From DATMER01 sp031390755 (lineage in GTDB: Bacteria > Acidobacteriota > Thermoanaerobaculia > Multivoradales > UBA5704): DNA of 64,000 bases. The notes under the pieces are model-generated. The model saw only the letters and a list, made by a program, of their open reading frames with translations. It was not told the DNA's origin and searched no databases. The translations under genes were made by a program, and so were the position numbers. Where the stretch lies: the NCBI GenBank assembly GCA_031390755.1, contig JANMTS010000180.1:3636-67635 (forward strand), in the 5' to 3' direction. Below are positions 51,067 to 60,008 of the stretch, in pieces. Each line of letters begins with the position of its first letter. The stretch's first letter is position 1.

Positions 51067-51444
51067 TCAGGAGAGAGGCGGGGCGCGGGCGCCGGAGAGG
51101 CTGCGGGCGCCGCGTTCGGCGCGCGACTCGGGCGCCGGCTGGAGATAGCGGAGCGCGGCCAGCGGCAGGATCGCGCTCACCGCCTGCAGGTGCGCACCGC
51201 GCGTCTGCAGGTGGAGAAGGCAGGCGGCGCATCGCGGATGCGCGACCGGGCTCGCCGTCTCCATGTGGACCGGCTGGCCCGGGTGGGCCGCCGCCGGGAA
51301 GTAAACGCTCTCCGCTCCGTTGAGCGGCTCCGGTGAATCCTTGTCCTGGTGGATGTCCACCACGCCCAGCAGGAGGACGGCGCACAGCAGGCCGTGCGCC
51401 AGAAGACGCAGCCTGCGAAGCGGGGAGGAGGTCATCACGTTCAT
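51067..51444 (-). CDS. Unknown membrane-anchored protein with HxxCxxC motif
   Basis: The 125-residue protein has one N-terminal hydrophobic helix (LRLLAHGLLCAVLLLGVVDIHQD) and a later metal-like motif, AHPRCAACLLHLQTRGAHL. I do not recognise it with certainty; DUF2946-like proteins near metal receptors have similar Cys/His patterns. It lies just before the ZnuD-like receptor in the same direction. ATG at 51444 or 51435; TACTCT sits ten bases before the first. Confidence 0.6.
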   Translation of the reverse strand: MNVMTSSPLRRLRLLAHGLLCAVLLLGVVDIHQDKDSPEPLNGAESVYFPAAAHPGQPVHMETASPVAHPRCAACLLHLQTRGAHLQAVSAILPLAALRYLQPAPESRAERGARSLSGARAPPLS

Positions 51445-51559
51445 GGACGGATCAAGAGTACCAGAGGAATCAGGCATTGCCCTTGCAAAAGCCTTTGCCG
51501 AAGTTGAGCTCGTCCCTAGAGACAACCCGGATTACGAATTCCTACAGGAGGACCAGCAA

Positions 51560-52375
51560 ATGCGAGACGACGAGAAGAACCTGAACAGCAGCTCTTCGGC
51601 CACCTCCATCGCGCCTGACTCTCATAACGCCAACCCCGATCCCCTCACCGGCGAGCCCGGTGCGCATCCGGTCGGAACCGGCATGGGCGCCGTGGCCGGC
51701 GGCACCGTCGGCGCGGTGATCGGCGGAGTCGTGGCCGGCCCGCTCGGAGCCATGGTCGGAGCCGCCATCGGCGGTGTCGGCGGCGGTCTTGCCGGCAAGG
51801 GGATCGGCGAGTCGGTCAACCCCACCGAGGAAGACGCCTTCTGGCGCGACCACTACAGCACGCGCCCGTACGCTTCGGGCCGCACCTATGACGAGCTTCA
51901 GCCGGCCTACCGCTACGGCTGGGAAGCCCGCACGCGCGTCGAAGACCGCCCCTGGAACGAGGTCGAGAGCGATCTCAGCCGCGACTGGAGCCAGCGCCCC
52001 GGCTCGCGCCTGGACTGGAACGACGTCAAGGGTGCCACCCGCGACGCCTGGGACCGGGTCGACGCCCGCCACCGCTTCAACACCACGGAAGACAACTACT
52101 GGCAGAAGAACTTCTCCACGAAGCCGTACGCTTCGGGCCGCACCTATGAGGATCTCCAGCCGGCCTACCGTTACGGCTACGAGTCCCGCGACCTGAACAA
52201 GAACCAGACCTGGGACTCCGTCGAGAACGATCTCGAGCGCGGCTGGGACAAGACCAAGGCCAACACCCGCCACGGCTGGCACGAGGTCAAGGACGCCGTC
52301 CGCGACGGTTGGAACCGGGTCGAGAACCAGGCCGAGAAGGTCATTCCCGGCGACTCCGACCGCGACGGCAGATAG
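51560..52375 (+). CDS. Glycine-zipper protein with two tandem YASGRTY repeats
   Basis: The 271-residue protein has a disordered N terminus and a glycine-zipper at about 40-85 (GAVAGGTVGAVIGGVVAGPLGAMVGAAIGG), able to associate with membranes. Two repeats of about 75 residues follow. Each begins PYASGRTY(D/E)(E/D)LQPAYRYG and continues with conserved tryptophans (WNEVESDLSRDW; WDSVENDLERGW). Similar proteins are found as stress- or desiccation-related hypotheticals. AGGAGG lies eight bases before the ATG. It has its own terminator at 52431. Function unknown. Confidence 0.8.
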   Translation: MRDDEKNLNSSSSATSIAPDSHNANPDPLTGEPGAHPVGTGMGAVAGGTVGAVIGGVVAGPLGAMVGAAIGGVGGGLAGKGIGESVNPTEEDAFWRDHYSTRPYASGRTYDELQPAYRYGWEARTRVEDRPWNEVESDLSRDWSQRPGSRLDWNDVKGATRDAWDRVDARHRFNTTEDNYWQKNFSTKPYASGRTYEDLQPAYRYGYESRDLNKNQTWDSVENDLERGWDKTKANTRHGWHEVKDAVRDGWNRVENQAEKVIPGDSDRDGR

Positions 52376-52430
52376 TCAGCCAACCCTGACGACAGGAGTA
52401 TCTCCAGGGATACCCTGAGGGAATACTCTG

Positions 52431-52463
52431 AAGGCCCGGGGCGCTCGGCGCTCCGGGCCTTTC
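52431..52463 (+). terminator. Rho-independent terminator
   Basis: AAGGCCCGG/CCGGGCCTT with inner GCGC/GCGC makes a strong hairpin ending in a short T-run, 55 bases after the stop of the glycine-zipper gene. It overlaps the region where a -35 box for the next gene would lie. Confidence 0.75.
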
Positions 52464-52480
52464 GCTATACTTACGCCGGT

Positions 52481-54901
52481 ATGCCTCCCCGTTTTGACCC
52501 CGAAGGACTGACTATCGACCTGGCCGTCGCCGACCTTCTCGAAGGTCCGATGCGCAGTCTCGGCTTTTCGAGCCGCGGCGGGTACGAGCGGATGTGGCTC
52601 GGTCAGGCCATCCACGGCAAGTATCAGGAGGAGGCCCTCACCGCCGATCCCACCTACCGCCGGGAGGTCGTGGTCGTCTATCCCTTCGAGCACCGGGGCT
52701 GGACCGTCCGCGTCCACGGCCGGCTCGACGGTCTGCGCCGCGATCCCGACGGCTGGCTCGTGGTCGAGGAGGTCAAGTCCGTCCGCCGCGGTGGTGCGCT
52801 CCCCCCCTCCGTGCGCGAGATGTATCAGCGCCAGGCCCTGCTCTACGCCTGGATGCTCGGCAAGACCACCGCCGACTGCCCGGTCCGCGCCGAGCTCGTG
52901 CTGATCTCCATCGGCAGCGACGACACCGAGCGCCAGGTGCTCGAGGTCGACTTCCAGACGATGGAGGCGACGGTCCGCCGCCGGCTCAACGCCCTGATCT
53001 ACGGCTGGGAGTCGGAGCGCCAGCGCTCCGCCGAACGCCGGGCCGCGGCCGAGCGCATGCGGTTCCCTTACTCGGACACCCGCCCCGGCCAGGAGCTGAT
53101 CCTCGCCGCGGTGGAGACCGCCGTGGCCAACCGCGAGCATCTTCTTCTTCAGGCGACCACCGGAATCGGTAAAACCGTCGCCGCCCTCTACCCGGCGCTG
53201 CGCTACTGCCTCGCGAACGACAAGCGGCTCTTCGTGCTGACGGCGAAAACCACCCAGCAGGAGATGGCCACCGCCGTCCTCAGCCTGCTCAACCAGGACG
53301 GCGGCTTCCGCTCGCTGCGCCTGCGCGCCAAGGCCAAGATGTGCGCCAACGACCAGATCATCTGCCACGAGGAGTACTGCCGCTTCGCCAAGGACTACGG
53401 TCTCAAGCTCGCCACGACCGGCCTGCTCAACCGGCTCTACGAGGCCCATCCGTCGCTCGATCCGGACACCGTCTTCCAGGCCGCGCGCGGCGACGAGGTC
53501 TGCCCCTTCGAGGTGAGCCTGGAGCTGAGCGGCCGCGTCCAGGTCACGGTCTGCGACTACAACTACGCCTTCGATCCCTACGTGGCGCTGACCGCCTTCG
53601 GTCCGGACCAGGATCTGGCGGACACCGTGCTGGTCATCGACGAGGTCCACAATCTCGTGGACCGCGGGCGCGGTTATTACAGCCCGGAGCTGTCGGCCCT
53701 GACCGCCAGAAAGGCCGCCGAGGCGAGCGGCCGCTGGGGCGAGCCCATCCATCGGCGCATTGAGCTGCTCTGCCTGCAGCTCGCCCAGGAGATCGAGAAC
53801 GCCGTCGAGGACGCCCTGATGGAAGGCCCGCCGGGCGACCGCGCCGTCGAATGCCCCATCCCCGAGGACCGTTTCTGGCGCCTCCGGCCCGAGCTCGACG
53901 CCGCCTTCATCGACTATCTGGAATACCAGCGCGACACCAGGACCTTCCACCCCGAGGATCTGTTCGTCGCGCTCTATTTCGACGTGCTGCGCTTCCTCAA
54001 CGGGCTCGCGCTTTCGGACGAGGCCTTCAGCCACTACGCCGAGGTGCGCAAGGGGGACGCGCGGCTCAAGGTTCTCTGCAAGGACCCGAGCCGCTTCCTG
54101 GGCGCGGTGCTCTCCCGCTCGCACGCCACGGTCGGCCTGTCCGCGACGCTCTCGCCGCCCGAGTTCTACACCGGCCTGCTGGGTTTCGAGGCCGGCCGCA
54201 CCGCTTTCGTGGAGATCCCAAACCCGTTCCCTGTCGAGAACCGGCAGGTGGTGATCGACGGCACCGTGGCCACCACCTGGAAGGCGCGCCCCTCGAACTA
54301 CGGGCGGATCGCGGAGCGCCTCTCCGCCTTCGCCGATTCGGTCCCCGGCAACTGCCTGGCGCTCTTCCCGAGCTACGCCTTTCTCTCGGAGGTGACGGGA
54401 CGGCTCCGGCTGCGCGGCAAGCGGGTGCTGGTGCAGCGATCCTCGGATAGCGACAAGGAGCGGGAGCTGATCCTCCAGGCCCTGCGCTCCGCCGTCTTCG
54501 GAGATGTCCTGCTGGTCGCCGTGGCCGGCGGCGTCTTCGCCGAGGGCGTGGACTATCCCGGCGAGGTGCTCAAGGCCGTGGCCGTGGTCGGCCCCTGCCT
54601 GCCGGCCCTGACCCTGGAGCAGGAGCTGCTCAAGAATTATTACCAGGAGCGCTTCGACCGCGGCTTCGAGTACGCCTTCGTGGTGCCGGGCATGACCCGG
54701 GTCGTCCAGGCCGCCGGCCGCTTGATCCGCTCCCCCACCGACACCGGCGTCATCGCCCTCTTCGACCAGCGCTTCCTCTCCGCCCCCTACCGGCACTACC
54801 TCCCCGCCGACTGGCTCCCCGAGGAGGGAGCCGGAGCCCTCGTCGGCAACCCCGCCGAGGTGGCGGAGGAGTTCTTCAAGGTGTTGGCGCTCAAGAAGTA
54901 G
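52481..54901 (+). CDS. PD-(D/E)XK nuclease fused to XPD/DinG-type FeS helicase
   Basis: The 806-residue protein joins two domains. Residues 35-180 look like a RecB/Cas4-type nuclease: His45, RLDGLRR (Asp83), VVEEVKS (Glu97, Lys99) and YQRQALLYAWML. Residues 200-800 form a superfamily 2 XPD/DinG helicase: Walker A ATTGIGKT (225-232), DEVH (387-390), and four cysteines (288, 295, 300, 341) for a 4Fe-4S cluster. VVQAAGRLIRSPTDTG is motif VI. It probably resolves or trims DNA structures during repair. ATG at 52481 is nine bases after TATACT without a Shine-Dalgarno. Confidence 0.88.
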   Translation: MPPRFDPEGLTIDLAVADLLEGPMRSLGFSSRGGYERMWLGQAIHGKYQEEALTADPTYRREVVVVYPFEHRGWTVRVHGRLDGLRRDPDGWLVVEEVKSVRRGGALPPSVREMYQRQALLYAWMLGKTTADCPVRAELVLISIGSDDTERQVLEVDFQTMEATVRRRLNALIYGWESERQRSAERRAAAERMRFPYSDTRPGQELILAAVETAVANREHLLLQATTGIGKTVAALYPALRYCLANDKRLFVLTAKTTQQEMATAVLSLLNQDGGFRSLRLRAKAKMCANDQIICHEEYCRFAKDYGLKLATTGLLNRLYEAHPSLDPDTVFQAARGDEVCPFEVSLELSGRVQVTVCDYNYAFDPYVALTAFGPDQDLADTVLVIDEVHNLVDRGRGYYSPELSALTARKAAEASGRWGEPIHRRIELLCLQLAQEIENAVEDALMEGPPGDRAVECPIPEDRFWRLRPELDAAFIDYLEYQRDTRTFHPEDLFVALYFDVLRFLNGLALSDEAFSHYAEVRKGDARLKVLCKDPSRFLGAVLSRSHATVGLSATLSPPEFYTGLLGFEAGRTAFVEIPNPFPVENRQVVIDGTVATTWKARPSNYGRIAERLSAFADSVPGNCLALFPSYAFLSEVTGRLRLRGKRVLVQRSSDSDKERELILQALRSAVFGDVLLVAVAGGVFAEGVDYPGEVLKAVAVVGPCLPALTLEQELLKNYYQERFDRGFEYAFVVPGMTRVVQAAGRLIRSPTDTGVIALFDQRFLSAPYRHYLPADWLPEEGAGALVGNPAEVAEEFFKVLALKK

Positions 54902-54931
54902 GATGTTTGGAAAGGCCAGCATCGCGGCGTG

Positions 54932-55029
54932 GAGTCCTCACCCCCTGGCCCCCGCTCCTCTTGCTTTCAGGGTTTGGGGGGGTGGCGCCCCCACACCCCC
55001 TGGGAGAGGGGGTCGGGGGGTGAGGACTC
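54932..55029. repeat. Inverted-repeat element, copy R4
   Basis: Tips GAGTCCTCACCCCC and GGGGGTGAGGACTC match those of R2 at 20.2 kb. The interior, on the opposite strand, has AAAGCAAGAGGAGCGGGGG, again like the family core. It lies between the helicase and the next convergent gene. Confidence 0.7.
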
Positions 55030-55089
55030 CGCGCGAAGCACTTCCGAATACCCGCCAAGCCGCCGGGCTCCCTCGGAATCAAGGTCTTC

Positions 55090-55830
55090 TCAGTCGTCGT
55101 CCTCGTCGTCGTCTTCCGCCGTCACGTCGAATTCCTCCAGCGTGATGCTGTTGTCCGTCACCAGGCCGACGCCCGGGCAGTAGCGCTTGAGGCTCTCATG
55201 GCCGGGCTCCAGGGGGGAGGTCTCGATGACCTCGACGCAGTCGTGGAAGGTGCCGGCCTGGGTCGCGACCGTCAGGCCCATGGCGGTGTGATTGCCCTGG
55301 TCCATGGCGCCGGGAGCCCTCTCCTGGAAGTAGCGCGCGCCGAGCATGTAGGTGCCGGGGATGATGACGCCGGGCTGGGCGCCGCTCTTGCCGGCGAGCC
55401 AGGCTCCGTCATGACGGACGATCTCGCCGTCCTCATAGATGTCCACGGCCTCGCCGAAGTAGAAGATGTCGTTCGTGTCGTCGCAGCGGGCAAAGTAGTT
55501 GCGGGACACCTCGACCAGCTCGCCGTCGATCGTCTCGCGCTCCTCCACCACCCGGGTCTCGACGCGCAGCCTCTTGCCGTGGGCCGTGTCGAAGGTGATG
55601 GTGCGCTTCTTCGGAAGCACGGTGATCTCGACGACGACCTCCTCGCCGTCGTCGTCGCCCGAAAGGACCAGGTGGTCGCCCGGCACGAGGCTGAAGTAGG
55701 CGTTGCGCCCTTCGGCGGTGAAGTCGCAGCTCTCGATCCGGAAGTCGGTGGTGTAGGCCTCCTCGGCGCTCCAGGCAGGGGAGGAGAGAACCAGGAAGAT
55801 GCAGGCGGCGGTTGCGAAGAGTCTGTTCAT
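55090..55830 (-). CDS. Unknown secreted acidic protein
   Basis: The 246-residue protein has a signal peptide (TAACIFLVLSSPAWSAEEA). The mature part is beta-rich with three or four Cys (ESCDF, ARCDD, HDCVE, RYCPG) that could form disulfides, and ends in AEDDDEDDD. The GLTVATQAGTFHDCVEVIETSPLEPG segment resembles the common folds of secreted lipocalin-like or DUF-type proteins, but I cannot name it. The ATG at 55830 has AGGAG upstream. It is divergent from the TonB receptor gene. Confidence 0.72.
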   Translation of the reverse strand: MNRLFATAACIFLVLSSPAWSAEEAYTTDFRIESCDFTAEGRNAYFSLVPGDHLVLSGDDDGEEVVVEITVLPKKRTITFDTAHGKRLRVETRVVEERETIDGELVEVSRNYFARCDDTNDIFYFGEAVDIYEDGEIVRHDGAWLAGKSGAQPGVIIPGTYMLGARYFQERAPGAMDQGNHTAMGLTVATQAGTFHDCVEVIETSPLEPGHESLKRYCPGVGLVTDNSITLEEFDVTAEDDDEDDD

Positions 55831-55907
55831 GATCAGGATCTCCTTTCGCCTCATTGGATGCACGAGTCCCGGAAACCCTTCGCAGCTCCTGATATTCTTT
55901 TCGACCG

Positions 55908-58259
55908 ATGGCTTCGCCCGGCATCTCCAGTTGGATTTCGATGGCCCTGGCATTGCTGCTGGCCTCGGCCAGCCCTGCGATGGCGGACGCCTCGGCGCCG
56001 CCCTGGCGCGGCCTTTCCCTCACCGAGGCATTGCAGTCGCTCCAGGCCCGCGGCCTGAAGATCGTGTTCACCAGTCAGCTCGTCCGCCCGGGCATGCGGG
56101 TCGAAAGCGAGCCGGCGGCCCGCCAGCCAAGGCTGATCCTCGACGAGATCCTCGCTCCCCACGGCCTGCGTGCCCGGGATGGGGCGGGCGGAACGGTCGT
56201 GGTGGTTCCCGCGGCTCCGGAGCTGCCGCGCGCACCCGGCCCCGCACCCCCGCCGGAGCCTGAGCCCCTCGTCATCCATGAAGAGATCGTGGTGCGCCCG
56301 AGCGAGCTGTCGCTGCTCGACGAAGCGCCGCTCGCTCCGCTGTCGCTCTCGCGCCGCGACATCGAAGCCCTGCCTCATCTCGCGGGAGACCTGTTCCGCG
56401 CCCTGTCCCTGATGCCCGGGATCGCCGCCAACGACGTCACCGCCCAGTTCCACATCCATGGCGGACGCCGCGACGAGGTGCAGGTTCTCCTCGACGGCCA
56501 GGAGATCTACGACGCCTACCATCTTCAGGACTTCGACCGCGCGGTCAGCGTCGTCGAGGCCAGCGGGCTGAGCGGCGCGAGCCTGTCGACCGGAGCCTTT
56601 CCCGCAAGCTACGGCGACCGCATGAGCGGCGTGCTCGACATGACGACGACCGAGCCCTCCGGCCAGGGCCGCACCCGGCTCAGCCTGAGCCTCGTCACCG
56701 CCGTCGCCATCGGCGGCGGCAGGTTCGACGGCGACCGCGGTCTCTGGCTGGCCTCGGCGCGCCGGGGCTCGATCGACCTGGCGAGCCGCCTGCTCGGCAA
56801 CGAGGATCCGGCCTTCTGGGATCTCTATGGCAAGGCCGGCTACCGCTTCGACGACCGCAACAGTCTGCGCGTCCATCTCCTCCACGCCGCCGACACCCTG
56901 GACTTTTTCCAGGCGGTGGGCGGCGAGCAGAAGCGCTTCGACACCGACTACGACAGCTCTCAGCTCTGGCTGAGCCACCAGGCGACGCTCGGCGAGCGCC
57001 TGCTGATCGAGACGATGGCGTCCGCCGCCGAGTTGGACCGAGACCGCCGCGGCATCGAGGACGAAGAGGAGCAGAGCTTCGAGATCCTCGACCGCCGCGG
57101 CTCCGAGGTTCTCGGTCTCGGGCAGACCTGGAACGCTCTGGCCACGGCGCGGCACACGCTCAAAGGCGGGTTCGAGGCACGGCGCTACGAGGCCCGGTAC
57201 GACTACTTCGGCGCCGTCGAGCGCGACTTCGAGCTGGCCTCGGAGCTGATCGAGCCCCGCGACTCGCCGGTCCGGTTCGCGCGCCGTTTCAGCGGCGACC
57301 ACCTCGGCGTCCACCTCGCCGACCGCGTCGCTCCGTCCGAGTCGACGGCCGTGGAGCTCGGGCTGCGCTACGACCGCCACACGCTCACCGGCGACACGCT
57401 CTGGAGCCCGCGGTTGAGCGTCGCCTGGCAGCCCGCGCCGGACAGCGTGGTGCGCGCTTCCTGGGGTCACTTCCACCAGAGCCAGCGCCCCTACGAGCTG
57501 CAAGCCGAGGACGGCGAGACCCGCTTCGCTCCGGCCGAGCGCTCCGAGCACCGGGTGCTCGGCTACGAGCGCCTGTTCGGCGGGGACGGACGCGATTCGG
57601 CGCCCTTGCGCGCGCTGCGCGTCGAAGCGTACCGGCGGGACATCCGCAATCCCCGGCCGCGCCATGAAAACGTTTTCGAATCGGTGAACATCGTTCCCGA
57701 GGTCGAGCCCGGCCGAGTCCGCATCGCTCCGGACCGCACCCGCTCCGAGGGGATCGAGGTGATCCTGCGCGGCGCCGCCGGCTCCCGCAGCCGCTGGTGG
57801 GTCAACTACGCCCTGGCGTCGGCCCGCGACCACCTCCTGGGCAAGGAGGTCCGCCGCCAGACGGACCAGACGCACACGCTCAACCTCTATCTCGATACGC
57901 TCGTCGGAAACCACTGGAGTCTCAGCCTGGCCTGGCGGCTCCACACCGGCTGGCCCACCACCCCGGTTTCGCTGGCGGAGGGCGTGGACGACGAAGGCGA
58001 TCCGGAATTCCGCGCCGTGCTCGGGCCGCTCTACAGCGAGAGGCTCCCGGTCTACCACCGTCTGGACCTGCGGGCGAGCCGCGAATGGCAACGCAAGTCC
58101 GGCCGCCTCCAACTCTTCTTCGATCTCCAGAACGTCTACAACCGCAAGAACCTCGCCGGCTTCGACGTCAAGCTCGACGAGGACTCGGGCGAGCTTTTCC
58201 AGACGCCGGAGGCATGGCCGGGTTTCTTCCCTTCGCTCGGCGTCAGTTGGGAGTTCTGA
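55908..58259 (+). CDS. TonB-dependent transducer with N-terminal STN domain
   Basis: The 783-residue outer-membrane receptor has a signal peptide, then an STN domain at about 35-100 (GLSLTEALQSLQARGLKIVFTSQLV), the periplasmic signalling domain of FecA-type transducers. A Pro-rich linker with the TonB box (EEIVVRPSE), a plug (HIHGGRRDEVQVLLDGQEIYD) and a barrel ending in FPSLGVSWEF follow. It should sense a ligand and signal to the FecR and sigma factor encoded convergently. Its last 17 bases overlap the end of fecR. TATTCT lies nine bases before the ATG. Confidence 0.9.
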   Translation: MASPGISSWISMALALLLASASPAMADASAPPWRGLSLTEALQSLQARGLKIVFTSQLVRPGMRVESEPAARQPRLILDEILAPHGLRARDGAGGTVVVVPAAPELPRAPGPAPPPEPEPLVIHEEIVVRPSELSLLDEAPLAPLSLSRRDIEALPHLAGDLFRALSLMPGIAANDVTAQFHIHGGRRDEVQVLLDGQEIYDAYHLQDFDRAVSVVEASGLSGASLSTGAFPASYGDRMSGVLDMTTTEPSGQGRTRLSLSLVTAVAIGGGRFDGDRGLWLASARRGSIDLASRLLGNEDPAFWDLYGKAGYRFDDRNSLRVHLLHAADTLDFFQAVGGEQKRFDTDYDSSQLWLSHQATLGERLLIETMASAAELDRDRRGIEDEEEQSFEILDRRGSEVLGLGQTWNALATARHTLKGGFEARRYEARYDYFGAVERDFELASELIEPRDSPVRFARRFSGDHLGVHLADRVAPSESTAVELGLRYDRHTLTGDTLWSPRLSVAWQPAPDSVVRASWGHFHQSQRPYELQAEDGETRFAPAERSEHRVLGYERLFGGDGRDSAPLRALRVEAYRRDIRNPRPRHENVFESVNIVPEVEPGRVRIAPDRTRSEGIEVILRGAAGSRSRWWVNYALASARDHLLGKEVRRQTDQTHTLNLYLDTLVGNHWSLSLAWRLHTGWPTTPVSLAEGVDDEGDPEFRAVLGPLYSERLPVYHRLDLRASREWQRKSGRLQLFFDLQNVYNRKNLAGFDVKLDEDSGELFQTPEAWPGFFPSLGVSWEF

Positions 58260-59262
58260 AACCGGCGTCGGCGCCGACGATCAGCCGGCCGTCCGCGACC
58301 CGGTGGCGCAGCCCGGCCCCCGGCAGCACGACGTCCAGGGCCTGGTCCGGGGCGAGATGGCCGACGTCGCCGTGCAACCGGATCGAGCCCACGGAGGCGG
58401 CGAGAGCCTCGTTCTCGTATTCGACCGTCCAGCCGGTCTCCCGGGCCACGCGGGCCAGAAGCTGATCCAGGGTCCGGCCTTCGATCTCCAGCGGCGGCGC
58501 GGCCTTCAGGGTCCAGCTCCAGGCGGGTCCATGGACTGGGATGCTGCCGCGCGCCACCGAGCCGCCGGCCCGCACGGTCAGCTCCGCGCCGGCCACTGCC
58601 GAGGCGGAAGCCGCGCCGCCTTCGATCCGCACCTCCCCCTCGCGCACCCGGACGCGCACCGCCTCGCCCTCTTCCAGAAGCCGGACCTCGAACTGGGTCC
58701 CCACCTCCGTCACCACGCCCAGGCGGGTGCGGATCTCGACCGCGCGCGAACCCGCTCCCGGGGCCGCGCCTGAGTCCAGATACACCGCTCCCCGGTCGAG
58801 CCGCACCTCGGAAGGGGACACCAGCACCACCCGCGTGCCTTCGTCGAGACGCAGCGACCCGCCTCCCGCCAGCCGCAGCGCCGCGACGCCGGCCGCCGTC
58901 TCCACCGTCGCTCCGGCGGGCACCGTTCCCCCTGGCATCAGCCCGTTCGCCTCTCCGGCGACGCTCTCGACCCGCGCGGCCGGAGCGGCCCCGCCGGCTC
59001 CGCTGGTTCCAGTCACCGCGAGGCTCCACAGCCACCACCCCGCCCCCACCGCCGCCGCGACCGTGGCCGCCAGCGCCAGCAGCCGCGGATTCCATCGCGC
59101 CGAGCGCTGCGGCCGGCGGACGTGCTCGCGCCACTCGACCCGGAAGGCCTCCTTGATCCGCGCCAGATCTTCCGCGGGAGGCTCGGGGCGCGCTCCCGCG
59201 CCTTCGAGAAGCCGGCTCACGGCCTCCTCCTCGTCCACGATTCCCGATTGCGGCTCGCTCAC
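58243..59262 (-). CDS. FecR-type anti-sigma factor/signal transducer
   Basis: The 339-residue inner-membrane protein has a cytoplasmic N terminus, one membrane helix (LLALAATVAAAVGAGWWLW), then a FecR domain: GGSLRLDEGTRVVLVSPSEVRLDRGAVYLDSG and TRLGVVTEVGTQFEVRLLEEG. A C-terminal STN-like module (LDQLLARVARETGWTVEYEN; DQALDVVLPGAGLRHRVADGRLIV) follows. The GTG start overlaps the sigma factor stop (GTGA). It should hold the sigma factor and receive the signal from the neighbouring receptor. Confidence 0.9.
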   Translation of the reverse strand: MSEPQSGIVDEEEAVSRLLEGAGARPEPPAEDLARIKEAFRVEWREHVRRPQRSARWNPRLLALAATVAAAVGAGWWLWSLAVTGTSGAGGAAPAARVESVAGEANGLMPGGTVPAGATVETAAGVAALRLAGGGSLRLDEGTRVVLVSPSEVRLDRGAVYLDSGAAPGAGSRAVEIRTRLGVVTEVGTQFEVRLLEEGEAVRVRVREGEVRIEGGAASASAVAGAELTVRAGGSVARGSIPVHGPAWSWTLKAAPPLEIEGRTLDQLLARVARETGWTVEYENEALAASVGSIRLHGDVGHLAPDQALDVVLPGAGLRHRVADGRLIVGADAGFRTPN

Positions 59263-59921
59263 GGCGTCACCTTCCTTCTTCCGTCCGGCCTTCCTTCGGA
59301 GAGACCGCGCGACATCGCGGACATCGCGACCACCGTCCCGCCTCCCCGGCTCACACGGTCATAGCTTTCCCGGAACGCCAGCCGTGCCCGGGTGAGGATC
59401 GACTCCGCGGCCTTGATCTTCAACCGGAGCCGCTCCGCGATCTCCTTGACCGGCAGGCGCTCCACATACTTCCACTCCAGGGCGCGGGCGTAATGAGGCG
59501 GGAGGAGGTCGAGGGTGGCATGCACCAGCCGGGCCTCTTCCTTGCGCGCCAAGTCTTCGTCCGGCTGCCCGACGGCAGGAAATCCATCCATCCCCTCTTC
59601 CTCCAGCTCCACGGTTCTCGGCGCCCTCTGCTTCTGGCGGAACCACATCCGGATCTCGTTCTGGCAACACGCGCAGAGCCAGGTGAGCAACGCCGCCTCG
59701 CCGCGCCAGCTCCCCAGCTTCGGGAGGGCCCTGCACACCGTCGTCTGGACGATCTCGCGGGCGAGCTCGGAGTCGCCGCCGAGGCGCGCCAGCGCGAAGC
59801 GGTAGAGGCCGGGAAAGTAGTCGTCGGCGAGCTGCTCCATGGCCGACTCGTCGCCGGCCAGCATGCGTTCGACCAACGCCTTCTCTTTCAGCCGCGGGTC
59901 TGGTTCCGTCTCGTCGTTCAT
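59259..59921 (-). CDS. ECF-type RNA polymerase sigma factor
   Basis: The 220-residue protein has region 2 (MEQLADDYFPGLYRFALARLGGDSELAREIVQTTVCRALPKLGSWRGEAALLTWLCACCQNEIRMWFR) and region 4 (LDLLPPHYARALEWKYVERLPVKEIAERLRLKIKAAESILTRARLAFRE). It directs transcription of genes under cell-surface signalling control. ATG at 59921. It is coupled to fecR. The autoregulated target promoters cannot be named from this sequence. Confidence 0.9.
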   Translation of the reverse strand: MNDETEPDPRLKEKALVERMLAGDESAMEQLADDYFPGLYRFALARLGGDSELAREIVQTTVCRALPKLGSWRGEAALLTWLCACCQNEIRMWFRQKQRAPRTVELEEEGMDGFPAVGQPDEDLARKEEARLVHATLDLLPPHYARALEWKYVERLPVKEIAERLRLKIKAAESILTRARLAFRESYDRVSRGGGTVVAMSAMSRGLSEGRPDGRRKVTP

Positions 59922-60008
59922 GGCTCCGTGCGGATTGAGATGCCGGGCTCCGGAAAATCCTTCGCGGCATCGTGGCACCCCTAAGGGAGCAGTCCCTCGC
60001 GCCAGCTC

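Noticed and set aside
52376..54922. 848-codon antisense frame opposite the helicase
   Set aside because: The plus strand encodes a full nuclease-helicase with all motifs; the antisense product is low-complexity and lacks a plausible start.
55851..58112. 753-codon antisense frame opposite the STN receptor
   Set aside because: Same reason: shadow of a receptor gene with plug and barrel features on the plus strand.
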